A stretch of DNA of 64,000 bases from Campylobacter sp. RM5004 (GCF_022369455.1 NZ_CP059599.1:710409-774408); one strand, 5' to 3'. Shown: positions 8,629 through 15,216, counted from the first letter of the stretch. A program made the numbers and translations. The notes: generated by a model from the letters alone, not told the origin.

Positions 8629-8813
8629 TGGAAGAAGGGTTGTTGCATTTAATTTTAAAAGGTGCGACTATACAAGATTTAACGGTCGCAGGAGTGCTTG
8701 GCGGAATGTTGATTTATCAAATGTATTTAAATCAAAAGAAATTAGAAAGAATTGAGCATTTAAGTCAAGAAATCGTAACACTTTTAAAGGTTTTGAGCGA
8801 GAGGATGAAGTAA
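8628..8813 (+). CDS. Holin candidate, one membrane segment
   Basis: 61 residues: short amphipathic start, one hydrophobic segment (LTVAGVLGGMLIYQMYL), then a charged helix. Small size, one membrane span and position right after the spanins suit a BhlA/XhlA-like holin, but no diagnostic motif exists. No muramidase gene is nearby; the only cell-wall enzyme candidate is the DUF5675 gene at 24.7 kb. Last gene of the first late operon. Confidence 0.5.
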   Translation: MEEGLLHLILKGATIQDLTVAGVLGGMLIYQMYLNQKKLERIEHLSQEIVTLLKVLSERMK

Positions 8814-8844
8814 ATTGGCGTGTAATCCCAAATTTTTAGATTAA

Positions 8845-8880
8845 AAAAACAAGGTTTTTATAAATGCAAACCTTGTTTTT
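8845..8880 (+). terminator. Terminator of the first late operon
   Basis: Perfect 13-bp inverted repeat (8845-8857 with 8868-8880, AAAAACAAGGTTT type) with a 10-base loop and a T run at its end, 32 bases after the holin candidate. A/T symmetry would let it work in both directions. Confidence 0.85.
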
Positions 8881-8958
8881 ATGCTTTTAGTTGCTGTTAG
8901 ACCAGCTTGCACTATAAAATATAACTAGCACACTTAGCTGATAAAATTATTTACAATT

Positions 8959-9120
8959 TTACTTATCGCCGTTAGAACGATCGTTTGTGTTATCTTTGTC
9001 TTTTCTATTGCTGATAATCTTATCGCCCACTTGCAAGTCAATCTCTCCATTTAAAAACTTTTGCTTAGCGTCTTCCATACCTGGCATACTAGTTATATCT
9101 GTTGTGGATAATTCTTTCAT
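8959..9120 (-). CDS. Small acidic hypothetical protein, 53 aa
   Basis: Reads MKELSTTDITSMPGMEDAKQ and ends in an Asp/Asn/Lys-rich tail. A clear ribosome site (GGAGAG) precedes the ATG. No family is recognised. It faces away from the small gene at 9199 across a strong dyad (9132-9170), which suggests shared control. No partner gene follows on this strand before the late-operon terminator. Confidence 0.55.
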   Translation of the reverse strand: MKELSTTDITSMPGMEDAKQKFLNGEIDLQVGDKIISNRKDKDNTNDRSNGDK

Positions 9121-9131
9121 TATCTCTCCTT

Positions 9132-9170
9132 TAAAATATTTTAATAGTCATAAGACTATGTGATATTTTA
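9132..9170. promoter_or_regulatory. Large dyad operator between divergent small genes
   Basis: Nested symmetry: outer arms TAAAATAT (9132-9139) and ATATTTTA (9163-9170), inner arms ATAGTC (9144-9149) and GACTAT (9154-9159). It lies between divergent starts at 9120 and 9199, as expected for an operator of a dimeric phage regulator. Confidence 0.55.
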
Positions 9171-9187
9171 TCATTTAAAAGTTTCAA

Positions 9188-9258
9188 AAGGAGTAAAAAT
9201 GACTAAAATCCTGCAGATTTTAGTTTTTAAGCTCCTTTACGATTTTATCCAAAAATCG
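9188..9258 (+). other. Nested hairpins sequestering an SD and ATG
   Basis: An inverted repeat of almost 24 bases per arm spans 9188-9237. Its core ACTAAAATC (9202-9210) pairs with GATTTTAGT (9216-9224) around a 5-base loop, and AAAGGAG pairs with CTCCTTT at the base. A second hairpin follows (ACGATTTT with AAAATCGT, about 9239-9258). The first hides both the ribosome site and ATG of the small frame at 9199. A third pairing option exists with CTCCTTTT at 9281-9288. It could be a translational switch, a structured RNA or a recombination site. Confidence 0.6.
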
Positions 9259-9297
9259 TTATTAAAACTTTTTAGCCATTCTCCTTTTTATTGTTAA
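9199..9297 (+). CDS. Small amphipathic peptide, 32 aa
   Basis: MTKILQILVFKLLYDFIQKS start, then a short basic and aromatic tail; it looks like an amphipathic or membrane-active helix. AAAAGGAG lies well placed before the ATG but is buried in a long hairpin, as in toxin mRNAs of type I toxin-antitoxin loci. No family is recognised, and the frame could be accidental. Bases 9298-9431 downstream hold only an open stretch ending IKGINKTAQLILNKVS at 9421 with no convincing start. Confidence 0.35.
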   Translation: MTKILQILVFKLLYDFIQKSLLKLFSHSPFYC

Positions 9298-9431
9298 CTT
9301 TTAACGCTACATATGCAAGTAATGTTGAAATATTGTGGAATAAGAAGATGTGCAAAGAAGTAAAAGAAGAAATCAAAGGCATTAATAAAACCGCCCAACT
9401 CATCTTAAATAAGGTAAGTTAAACGATTTTA

Positions 9432-9941
9432 TTATTTATATTTCAGATAAATAAAATTTAAAACAATATATATAATAACGAAGATAATAGCAAAATATCG
9501 TTTAATAAAATCAACAATATTAAAAATACAAGCATTATTTAATTTATTTATAATTTTCTTAGTTGATTTGTAAGTTTTTGGATCTTTTAAAAAAACTTCA
9601 CAATCTTCTTTTATAGTTTCATATACATGAGATAGCATTTGTTGTGCAATTTTAAAATCAATATCTCCATTATTAATGTAATAGCTTAGTTGTTCAACTT
9701 GGTTTAAGAACTCTTGAACCTCTTTTTCTTGAAGCTCTTCTTTTGAACGTAGCTCTTTAATTTTTTTTATTACTTGCTCAACTAGTTTTAATTCAATCTT
9801 TATTTGTTTATATCTATTGTTTTTCGCATAAGAATCTATAAGTACATATGTTTTAATAACTCCAACAGCGGACACTATCAAAACCATAGATTCATTTAAA
9901 GATTCATAATATATTCTCAAAAAAGCTAATATTGTCTCCAT
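9432..9941 (-). CDS. Hypothetical protein with terminal membrane segments
   Basis: 169 residues: a hydrophobic segment near the N-terminus (MVLIVSAVGVIKTYVLI, about 19-35), a long charged helical middle with coiled-coil character, and a strongly hydrophobic C-terminus (IIFVIIYIVLNFIYL). Both ends would sit in the inner membrane with the middle in the cytoplasm. No family is recognised. The gene follows a small Asn-rich gene on the same strand after 6 bases. Position beside the antirepressor and away from structural genes suggests a lysogeny or exclusion role, which is unproven. Confidence 0.65.
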   Translation of the reverse strand: METILAFLRIYYESLNESMVLIVSAVGVIKTYVLIDSYAKNNRYKQIKIELKLVEQVIKKIKELRSKEELQEKEVQEFLNQVEQLSYYINNGDIDFKIAQQMLSHVYETIKEDCEVFLKDPKTYKSTKKIINKLNNACIFNIVDFIKRYFAIIFVIIYIVLNFIYLKYK

Positions 9942-9947
9942 TTTGGG

Positions 9948-10112
9948 TTATTTTTGATTGCTACTATTGTTGTTGTTATTATTTTTATTATTGTTAGAGT
10001 CTAAAATTTTTTGCTGAGTTTTTCTATAGGTTTCCATTATTGCTTTTATATCTTGTCGTACATCCAAACTCTCTGTACAAAGTACGTAATCCATTGTATT
10101 TTTTTTATCCAT
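9948..10112 (-). CDS. Small Asn-rich hypothetical protein, 54 aa
   Basis: Starts MDKKNTMDYVLCTES, with a helical centre and a tail containing a run of six Asn. AGGATT precedes the ATG. It is transcribed with the membrane-protein gene at 9432, ending 6 bases before it. No family is recognised. Confidence 0.5.
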   Translation of the reverse strand: MDKKNTMDYVLCTESLDVRQDIKAIMETYRKTQQKILDSNNNKNNNNNNSSNQK

Positions 10113-10198
10113 GTTAAATCCTTTTCTAATAATTTGTTTAATCTTACATGAAAATATTTAATTTTAAAGAACAAAACGGTGATTATTTTAAATTTATT

Positions 10199-10216
10199 AG
10201 GAGCCATTAGCTCCCA
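10199..10216 (-). terminator. Short hairpin at the BRO gene end
   Basis: GGAGC (10200-10204) pairs with GCTCC (10210-10214) across CATTA, overlapping the last codons of the antirepressor gene and followed on that strand by an A/T-rich stretch. Probably a weak terminator. Confidence 0.45.
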
Positions 10217-11076
10217 TAACTTAATTTTTTATCCCCTTTCCACCTTAACTCAAGCTCCCAACCTGCAATCTGCTTTCCATCTTCAATAATCCATTTGCCA
10301 TAAATCGGTGTATAAGAATTATCGGCTCTTTTTATTTTATAACTTTCAAGCGTATAAGGCTTGTTTTGGTTAAGGTGTATTTTTCTAATAAAATAATTCC
10401 TTGCTTCCATAAAACTAATATCAATTAATTGCTTCAAGCAAGGCGGATAATTAGTACCTAGAATATCCCTAAGCCCAGTGCAAATCCTAGTGGCTATATT
10501 TTCTCCTAAAACATTGAAATTATCCTTATTCATAAGCAACCACCCACGCTCTGCTAATGCTTTCTTTAGCTCGTTACTAGGATTGTCTAAATCAATCTTG
10601 CTTTTATGTTCTAGTTCGCACTCTAAAACCTTGAGCTTTAACTCATACTTTTCTTTTTGTTGTGCTAATTGTGATTTATAGCCTAAGGCAACTCGCTTAT
10701 TTCTGCGTTCTAGGTTTGAGATTTTATTGTCTGTTTCTTTTTGCAATTTATAATAACCTTGCTTTCTGATTGTTGGTAGGACTTCGCAATTCACCCACAT
10801 TCTAAAAGCTTTTGCGTTTGGCTTGTCTGAACGCATTATTAAAAAGTAAAGCTGGGGTTCGCTAATCATTGTAAAATTTTGAACCCCACCTTCTGTTTTA
10901 AAAGGGGTTACATTTAACGTAACACCTTGCCACTCCCTTTCAATAGACTTTTTAGCGTGATTTGTGTTTGTTAACTCTAAACTTTTACAAGCATCATTAA
11001 GGCAAAATAATGGCTCATTGTTTTCATCTTTTGCAACTCTGACTAAAAACTGATTGTTGTTAAAAACTTCTAACAT
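10207..11076 (-). CDS. BRO-family phage antirepressor
   Basis: 289 residues. The N-terminal ~110 residues match the BRO-N DNA-binding domain (VAKDENNEPLFCLNDACKSL, then MISEPQLYFLIMRSDKPNAK and WVNCEVLPTIRKQGYY). Next comes a coiled coil at about 115-165 and a C-terminal domain with IHLNQNKPYTLESYKI. Such proteins control phage repressors or bind DNA in lysogeny decisions. Upstream lie repeated AAAACGG half-sites that look like its operator. It is monocistronic. Confidence 0.85.
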   Translation of the reverse strand: MLEVFNNNQFLVRVAKDENNEPLFCLNDACKSLELTNTNHAKKSIEREWQGVTLNVTPFKTEGGVQNFTMISEPQLYFLIMRSDKPNAKAFRMWVNCEVLPTIRKQGYYKLQKETDNKISNLERRNKRVALGYKSQLAQQKEKYELKLKVLECELEHKSKIDLDNPSNELKKALAERGWLLMNKDNFNVLGENIATRICTGLRDILGTNYPPCLKQLIDISFMEARNYFIRKIHLNQNKPYTLESYKIKRADNSYTPIYGKWIIEDGKQIAGWELELRWKGDKKLSYGS

Positions 11077-11088
11077 AATTTTTCCTTC

Positions 11089-11155
11089 GTTTTAATTTTA
11101 AAACGGCTTTTATCCGTTTTAATAAATAAAAATATAGTATTTTATCCGTTAAAAG
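11089..11155 (-). promoter_or_regulatory. Operator cluster upstream of the antirepressor
   Basis: CGTTTTAA and TTAAAACG form a perfect dyad (about 11088-11105); AAAACGG (11100-11106) and CCGTTTT (11114-11120) form a second one sharing an arm; a further ATCCGTTAAAA half-site lies at about 11144-11154. Spacing just upstream of the ATG at 11076 suits repression of the BRO gene by a dimeric regulator. Confidence 0.5.
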
Positions 11156-11192
11156 TCAAGTAAAAAAATGATTAAGTTAGTTATATTGATAA

Positions 11193-11219
11193 AAATAAGC
11201 GTAAAATATACGCTTATTT
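11193..11219 (-). terminator. Terminator of the zinc-ribbon HTH gene
   Basis: Perfect 11-bp stem AAATAAGCGTA (11193-11203) with TACGCTTATTT (11209-11219), 5-base loop, overlapping the stop codon of the gene ending at 11214 and followed on the minus strand by U-rich transcript. Confidence 0.75.
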
Positions 11220-11579
11220 GATTAAATCTTTAATGATTGTAGATAGAGTGTTAAGTGTTTCTAGCTTTTCTTTTAGTTCTTTATTTTCCAAATATAAATC
11301 TATTGCTTTACTCATTGCACTTGATACATTGTTAGTTCTAGATGCTTTGCTTACTGCATCTTCTCCGTATCCTATCAATTCCCCTAATTGCTTATAAGTT
11401 AAATTTAATTCTTTACAAGTTTGTTTTACTATATTGTATTCAAAACTTGTCTTAAAAGATGTATATCCACATTCTTTACATATTCTATCGCCAGTATCTA
11501 TTTCTCTATCTCCAGCTTCTTCTATATGTATTCTTTCTTTTTTTATATTTTCACTACCACATTGAGGGCATTTTATCAT
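11214..11579 (-). CDS. Zinc-ribbon plus HTH phage regulator
   Basis: 121 residues. A zinc ribbon (CPQCGS at 4-9, CKECGY at about 34-39) is fused to a Cro/CI-type HTH at about 50-90 (NIVKQTCKELNLTYKQLGEL) and a short C-terminal coiled coil. The segment IVKQTCKEL is shared with the regulator at 12148-12384, even at DNA level over about 29 bases, so the two are paralogues. It probably acts as a repressor or copy-control regulator in the lysogeny region. Confidence 0.75.
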   Translation of the reverse strand: MIKCPQCGSENIKKERIHIEEAGDREIDTGDRICKECGYTSFKTSFEYNIVKQTCKELNLTYKQLGELIGYGEDAVSKASRTNNVSSAMSKAIDLYLENKELKEKLETLNTLSTIIKDLIK

Positions 11580-11623
11580 TTCTTAATCCTTTTGCGTTTT
11601 TTGTATTGTATTTTTTGTAACAT

Positions 11624-11662
11624 AATCATCTCCTAATTTAATATTTTTAAGAGATGATTGTT
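11624..11662. repeat. AATCATCTC hairpin, arms repeated at 11984-11996
   Basis: AATCATCTC (11624-11632) pairs with GAGATGATT (11651-11659). The 13-base AGAGATGATTGTT at 11650-11662 recurs inverted at 11984-11996, so the two small hydrophobic peptide genes are bracketed by inverted copies. This could be operator repeats or an RNA-RNA pairing element. Confidence 0.5.
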
Positions 11663-11671
11663 TAATTTTAT

Positions 11672-11779
11672 TTAACTATCTTTTCCTTTTTTTGGATTTG
11701 GAATAAGAAACCATAAAGCGATAGCTAAAATTGCTCCACCTATAGTAATTGTTTTGTAAATTATATCAAGCGTTTCCAT
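11672..11779 (-). CDS. Tiny hydrophobic peptide, 35 aa
   Basis: METLDIIYKTITIGGAILAI start, one membrane segment to about residue 27, then a basic PNPKKGKDS tail, the shape of type I toxins and small phage membrane peptides. The ribosome site AAAGGAGGT is very strong. It overlaps the end of the upstream 62-aa gene by 14 bases. Too short for homology to be judged by eye. Confidence 0.55.
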   Translation of the reverse strand: METLDIIYKTITIGGAILAIALWFLIPNPKKGKDS

Positions 11780-11954
11780 CTTTACCTCCTTTGTAAATAT
11801 AAATAGAACCGATAGCAACACAGATTATAACTGCTGTGATGCTCCAATAATTAAAACTTTCATCTTTTAAAACGGGTGTAATTATCGCTAGAGCAAAAAT
11901 CACTTTTGCAAAATCAAATGAAAGTTTTCCTAATTCTTTTAATAAATCTTTCAT
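11766..11954 (-). CDS. Small hydrophobic protein, 62 aa
   Basis: A basic-acidic N-terminal helix (MKDLLKELGKLSFDFAKV), two hydrophobic stretches (VIFALAIITPVL and YWSITAVIICVAIGSIYIY) and a KGGKDG tail. It overlaps the tiny peptide gene at 11672, with which it forms a two-gene unit of membrane peptides bracketed by inverted 13-bp repeats. No family is recognised; holin-like, toxin-like or exclusion functions are all possible. Confidence 0.55.
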   Translation of the reverse strand: MKDLLKELGKLSFDFAKVIFALAIITPVLKDESFNYWSITAVIICVAIGSIYIYKGGKDGNA

Positions 11955-12009
11955 AGTAAAAATTATAGCAAATAAAATTAATTAACAATCATCTCTAAAA
12001 GAACATAAA

Positions 12010-12120
12010 AATTCATAACATGAATTCTTATGCCATTATTATATTTATATAATGAATAATTGTCAAGTAATTTTATTTATATTATATATATTTTTTATTA
12101 TCTATATTCATATTATGAAT
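12010..12120 (-). promoter_or_regulatory. Two ATTCAT-N3-ATGAAT operators
   Basis: Perfect dyads AATTCAT-aac-ATGAATT (12010-12026) and ATTCAT-att-ATGAAT (12106-12120) share the same half-site and bracket an extremely AT-rich stretch with several TATAAT-like boxes. It lies upstream of the small membrane-peptide genes and downstream of the 12148 regulator. Probable binding sites of one of the HTH proteins. Confidence 0.5.
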
Positions 12121-12125
12121 TTTTT

Positions 12126-12148
12126 AGAAGGGAAAAATTTTCCCTTCT
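12126..12148. terminator. 11-bp hairpin after the HTH gene
   Basis: AGAAGGGAAAA (12126-12136) and TTTTCCCTTCT (12138-12148) are perfect arms around one base, directly at the stop of the 12148 gene. No clear U tract follows on the minus strand, so it may be a terminator or a protein-binding dyad. Confidence 0.5.
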
Positions 12149-12384
12149 TAGTGTTTCCTTGCTTCGTCTATCAAATCAAATGCTTTTTTAAAGTTATTTA
12201 GTTGTTCTTCTTGTTTTTTGTGTTTAAGTAATAATTGCATAAAATTTATAGCTATTTGCGGTGGTTCTATTTGCGTAGCCCATTGTGTAGCTGTATTTGG
12301 TGCAACACCTAAAATTTCACTTAGCTCTTTTTGCGTAATTCCTAATTCTTTACAAGTTTGTTTTACTATATTTTCTTTTTCCAT
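12148..12384 (-). CDS. Cro/CI-type HTH regulator
   Basis: 78 residues: HTH at about 7-45 (TCKELGITQKELSEILGVAP) and a C-terminal helix with Lys/Gln-rich heptads for dimerisation. Paralogous to the HTH part of the 11214-11579 protein (shared NIVKQTCKEL). It is the third gene of a leftward operon starting near 12600, opposite the replication genes, so it is the best candidate for the repressor that acts on the AAAGTATA repeats at 12654-12738. Confidence 0.8.
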   Translation of the reverse strand: MEKENIVKQTCKELGITQKELSEILGVAPNTATQWATQIEPPQIAINFMQLLLKHKKQEEQLNNFKKAFDLIDEARKH

Positions 12385-12402
12385 TTTCTATCCTTTTTAT
12401 AA

Positions 12403-12501
12403 TCATACACAATTTATTTTTATAAGTAATAAATCGTTACTTGCTCCTTTGATTGTTTTTAAATCATCTTTACTGATGATATTAATTAATTCTTTACTCA
12501 T
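12403..12501 (-). CDS. Small hypothetical protein, 32 aa
   Basis: MSKELINIISKDDLKTIKGA start, no membrane segment. A good AGGAG precedes the ATG, and it sits between the membrane peptide at 12512 and the HTH gene in a leftward operon. Function unknown. Confidence 0.4.
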   Translation of the reverse strand: MSKELINIISKDDLKTIKGASNDLLLIKINCV

Positions 12502-12511
12502 TTTTAGCTCC

Positions 12512-12598
12512 TTATTTTTTCTTGCTTAGTATTTCTAAAAAGTCAGCAAACATAACTATTGCAAAAGCAATTACTATTATTAAAAATAAATCTAGCAT
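12512..12598 (-). CDS. Tiny single-span membrane peptide, 28 aa
   Basis: MLDLFLIIVIAFAIVMFADF followed by a short KKK tail; AAGGAGAG is well placed before the ATG. First gene of the leftward regulatory operon. A third tiny membrane peptide within 1 kb, next to an HTH gene again; function unknown. Confidence 0.45.
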   Translation of the reverse strand: MLDLFLIIVIAFAIVMFADFLEILSKKK

Positions 12599-12653
12599 TT
12601 GTTTTCTCTCCTTTTTCCTGATTTAAATTCTTATAAATATAATTTATTATACT

Positions 12654-12744
12654 AAAAGTATATTAATAAAATATAATATTTACCAAAAAAGTATATTATT
12701 TTTTCTAAATTATTATACTTTAATATTAAAAAAGTATATATAAT
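12654..12744. promoter_or_regulatory. AAAGTATA operator array and divergent promoters
   Basis: Direct copies of AAAAGTATATTA begin at 12654 and about 12687, and an inverted pair TATACTTT / AAAAGTATA lies at 12714-12738. TATATAAT at about 12737-12744 is a -10 candidate for the rightward replication genes (ATG 12765). This is the classic position for the phage's central repressor operators between leftward and rightward early operons. Confidence 0.6.
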
Positions 12745-12764
12745 ATGAAAATAAGGTATAAAAA

Positions 12765-13022
12765 ATGATATTAGGCACATTTAACACAAACGAGCTTTTA
12801 AGGGCTCAAAAAAAGCGAACTATGTTTATGTCTAACTTACGAGCGAAACTCCAAAACGAGTTTTCTTTAGATGAGTTAAAGAAAACAATTCTAAAGCTTG
12901 ATAAAGATATGAAATATAGTCTTGATAGCTTTGTAGAAGAGCTAAAAGCAAATGAGTTAATAGAGATAAACACGCTTTTTAGCAACGTTAAATATTATCA
13001 ATTTAGTAAGGAGAGAAAATGA
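12765..13022 (+). CDS. Small early phage protein, 85 aa
   Basis: Helical, Lys/Leu-rich protein; the second half (FVEELKANELIEINTLFSNVKYYQF) looks like the recognition part of a winged helix. First rightward early gene after the operator array; it overlaps the replication initiator by 4 bases. Possibly an accessory replication or regulatory protein; no family is recognised. Confidence 0.6.
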   Translation: MILGTFNTNELLRAQKKRTMFMSNLRAKLQNEFSLDELKKTILKLDKDMKYSLDSFVEELKANELIEINTLFSNVKYYQFSKERK

Positions 13023-13998
13023 CTTTTTGCGTAGCTGATAGCAAAATTGATGAATTAGTAAAAGTTAATAAGACACAAAAGCAATTATTGTATTTTTTAC
13101 TAAAAAGCAAAACTAAGTTTAATTTAGACAAATGTATAAAAGCCTTGCAAATCTCATCAAGGACATTTTATAGAAATGTTGAAGTTTTGCTAAATAAAAA
13201 TCTAATAATCAAAAAGAGTAATGATGATAAATTATATCATAATGAAAGCGATGTTATTTATCAATTAGAACCCAATTTTGAAAATGATTTAAAGGGACTT
13301 TTTGGCACAAAGCAAGTGACAAAATGTCACAAGCCAACTGACAAAATGTCACAAGCTAAGTGCCAAAATGACACAAGCCCTACCTATATATATATAAGAG
13401 TAAGAGTAGAGTAAGAGATGAATTTATAAAACCCCAAACCCCTTTGCAAGGGGCTTGCGTTGTTGGTGATGAAATTTCTTTAAAAACTCAAACCAAACAA
13501 AACCACAAAGATGAAATTAAATCTCAAATAAAATCAAAGGTACAAAGAATAGCAACTGAGCTAAATAATACTAGCGATGAATTTATTTCTAAACTAGATG
13601 AGTTTTTAAACAATCGTAATAAAAAGCACAAAATCACAGATGCGTTCATAAGCGATTTAATTAACGAGTTAAAACAAATCCAAAGCCCATTAACTGCAAT
13701 AAATAAATGTTTAGCTAAAGGGTGGATAACTTGCGAGAGCCATTATTTTCAAACAAGCACAAGCAATAAGCCAAATAGTAACTACAAATACCTAGCACCA
13801 GAACTACAAAGAAAAGTAGATAACAACGAAATGACAGAAAGAGAAGCACATGCAGAGCAAAATTACACAGTGCAAAAAGCGATGTGGCTTGATTTGTTTG
13901 GCAAAACAAAGGGTGCATTAGATGCGGTTAAAAACGAAATCAAAAAAGGAGCAGAATATGAGAAAAGAGCTATTGATAGCACTATTATCAGCGTTTGA
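13019..13998 (+). pseudogene. Replication initiator, split by a frameshift
   Basis: Part one (13019-13414) has a winged-helix DNA-binding region (ALQISSRTFYRNVEVLLNKN). Part two, in another frame and open to 13998, has a replication-protein C-terminus (AINKCLAKGWITCESHYF) but only a TTG start without ribosome site. The join lies in four copies of TAAGAG (13395-13417), of which the third has lost an A; restoring it fuses the parts through an RVRVRVRDEFIKP stretch. Iterons within the gene and the following small gene give a lambda O-P-like layout. Confidence 0.75.
13314..13379 (+). repeat. Three 22-bp iterons: replication origin candidate
   Basis: Three head-to-tail units at 13314-13335, 13336-13357 and 13358-13379. 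The first contains the perfect palindrome GTGAC-AAAAT-GTCAC; the second differs in one base of the left arm, the third in two bases. A TATATATATATA stretch follows at once (about 13385-13396). Iterons inside the initiator gene next to AT-rich DNA match lambdoid origins. Confidence 0.75.
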
Positions 13999-14590
13999 TA
14001 AAGATAAAAATTGTTTAATGAGTTTTGAATTAGCTACAGAGCATTTAAGCGATGAAGAATTAAAAGACGGAGTAAAAAAATGTCTAGTTATGCATGCAAA
14101 AAATACGCTTTTACCAGCTGATTTAATTAAATATGCATTAAGCGAACGCATAGAAAAAGCAAGGAAGACACTTTATAAAGCTTCAAGAAATCTATGGAGC
14201 AATACGCTTATGATAACTTTTAGCGATTTAGTCTTAAGTGCTTTAGTTGAAAATTATGGTGGCTTAGAATTTTTTAACAAGCAAGATGAAGAATATTTCT
14301 TTAATGATTGGGGAATAAAAAGCTTTAGCGATAAGTATATAGAATTAGCTTCAAAACAAGCTAAGAGCTTAAGAAGATATGTTTATAACGAGAAAAATGC
14401 ACTTAAAAATAGTGATGAGTTTCAGCCTGCAATTTGTTATATTTTTTACGATGATGGATTAATAAAACAAACAAAATATGAAGATTTACAACTTGCTTTA
14501 AGAAGTGAAGAAGAAAAGCAAAGATATTTACAAGAAGAACAAGATCGTAAAAACTTAGCTAAATTGTTTCAGATAAAGGTTGTAGTATGA
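13958..14590 (+). CDS. Early phage protein, helicase-loader candidate
   Basis: 210 residues from the ATG at 13958, chosen because AAAGGAG lies just upstream; the frame is open further back to 13922. Mostly helical with Trp/Tyr clusters (WSNTLMITFSDLVLSALVEN, EEYFFNDWGIKSF) and a charged C-terminus. No family is recognised. Its place right after the initiator, overlapping it by 41 bases, is that of the helicase loader (lambda P) in many phages; this is inference only. Confidence 0.6.
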   Translation: MRKELLIALLSAFDKDKNCLMSFELATEHLSDEELKDGVKKCLVMHAKNTLLPADLIKYALSERIEKARKTLYKASRNLWSNTLMITFSDLVLSALVENYGGLEFFNKQDEEYFFNDWGIKSFSDKYIELASKQAKSLRRYVYNEKNALKNSDEFQPAICYIFYDDGLIKQTKYEDLQLALRSEEEKQRYLQEEQDRKNLAKLFQIKVVV

Positions 14591-15216
14591 GTAGCTCAAA
14601 ACCTGAATTAAAAAGACTTGAAATCTTGGATAGCTGGCAAAGCGTAGGAGCGATTAAAGACTTAGTTCATCAAGCACCGATTAAGATTATTGACACTTTA
14701 GAAACTAAATATTCTTTAGAACGCAATAGTAAAAATCATGCAAGAAAGCCACCGATGAAAAATACAAGAGTAGAGCGTATTTACACGCCTGATTTTGCTT
14801 ATAAAATACCGAGCTTAAAGTTATTAGTATTTGAAGAGTTTAAGAGTGATTACACAAGAGTTAAGCTAAGAGAAGCGTATTCGCTTAGAAGACAATTGTT
14901 AGAGCAAAAGATTAATGCTTACAATGAAGATAGTGAATTAACAAACTTTATTAAAGAAAGCTTTAGCGTTTTATACTCAACTTGTAAATATACAAATCTT
15001 AATGAAATTGAAAGCATATTGTTAAGAACTGCTAGAGAGCAAAGCAAGAAAGATTTTAGAGATTACTTAAGTGAAGAAGAAATCAAGCAAGGTTATAAAA
15101 TCGTGTTTTTTGAAAACGAGTTTATTTATTACAAATATGCGGAGCTAATAAATGAGTTTAAGCGTAAATTACGACTTAAAGAATACGAAGCATCTTTATT
15201 CGATACTTGCGAATAG
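14587..15216 (+). CDS. PD-(D/E)XK nuclease-like protein
   Basis: 209 residues. The segment YTPDFAYKIP followed by LLVFEEFKSDYTRVKLREAY (about 59-100) resembles the PD-x(n)-ExK catalytic core of DUF1064/TnsA-like endonucleases. The C-terminal half is helical. It stands between replication and packaging genes, where phages keep Holliday-junction or other DNA-processing nucleases. It overlaps both neighbours (4 and 65 bases). Motif-based; moderate certainty. Confidence 0.5.
   Translation: MSSSKPELKRLEILDSWQSVGAIKDLVHQAPIKIIDTLETKYSLERNSKNHARKPPMKNTRVERIYTPDFAYKIPSLKLLVFEEFKSDYTRVKLREAYSLRRQLLEQKINAYNEDSELTNFIKESFSVLYSTCKYTNLNEIESILLRTAREQSKKDFRDYLSEEEIKQGYKIVFFENEFIYYKYAELINEFKRKLRLKEYEASLFDTCE

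Noticed and set aside
9300-9423. Open stretch ending IKGINKTAQLILNKVS as a small gene
   Set aside because: No ATG with a ribosome site in frame and only about 25-40 codons; may be a remnant.
13330-13380. CRISPR-like repeat array
   Set aside because: The three 22-bp units are contiguous, without spacers, and internally palindromic; they are iterons.
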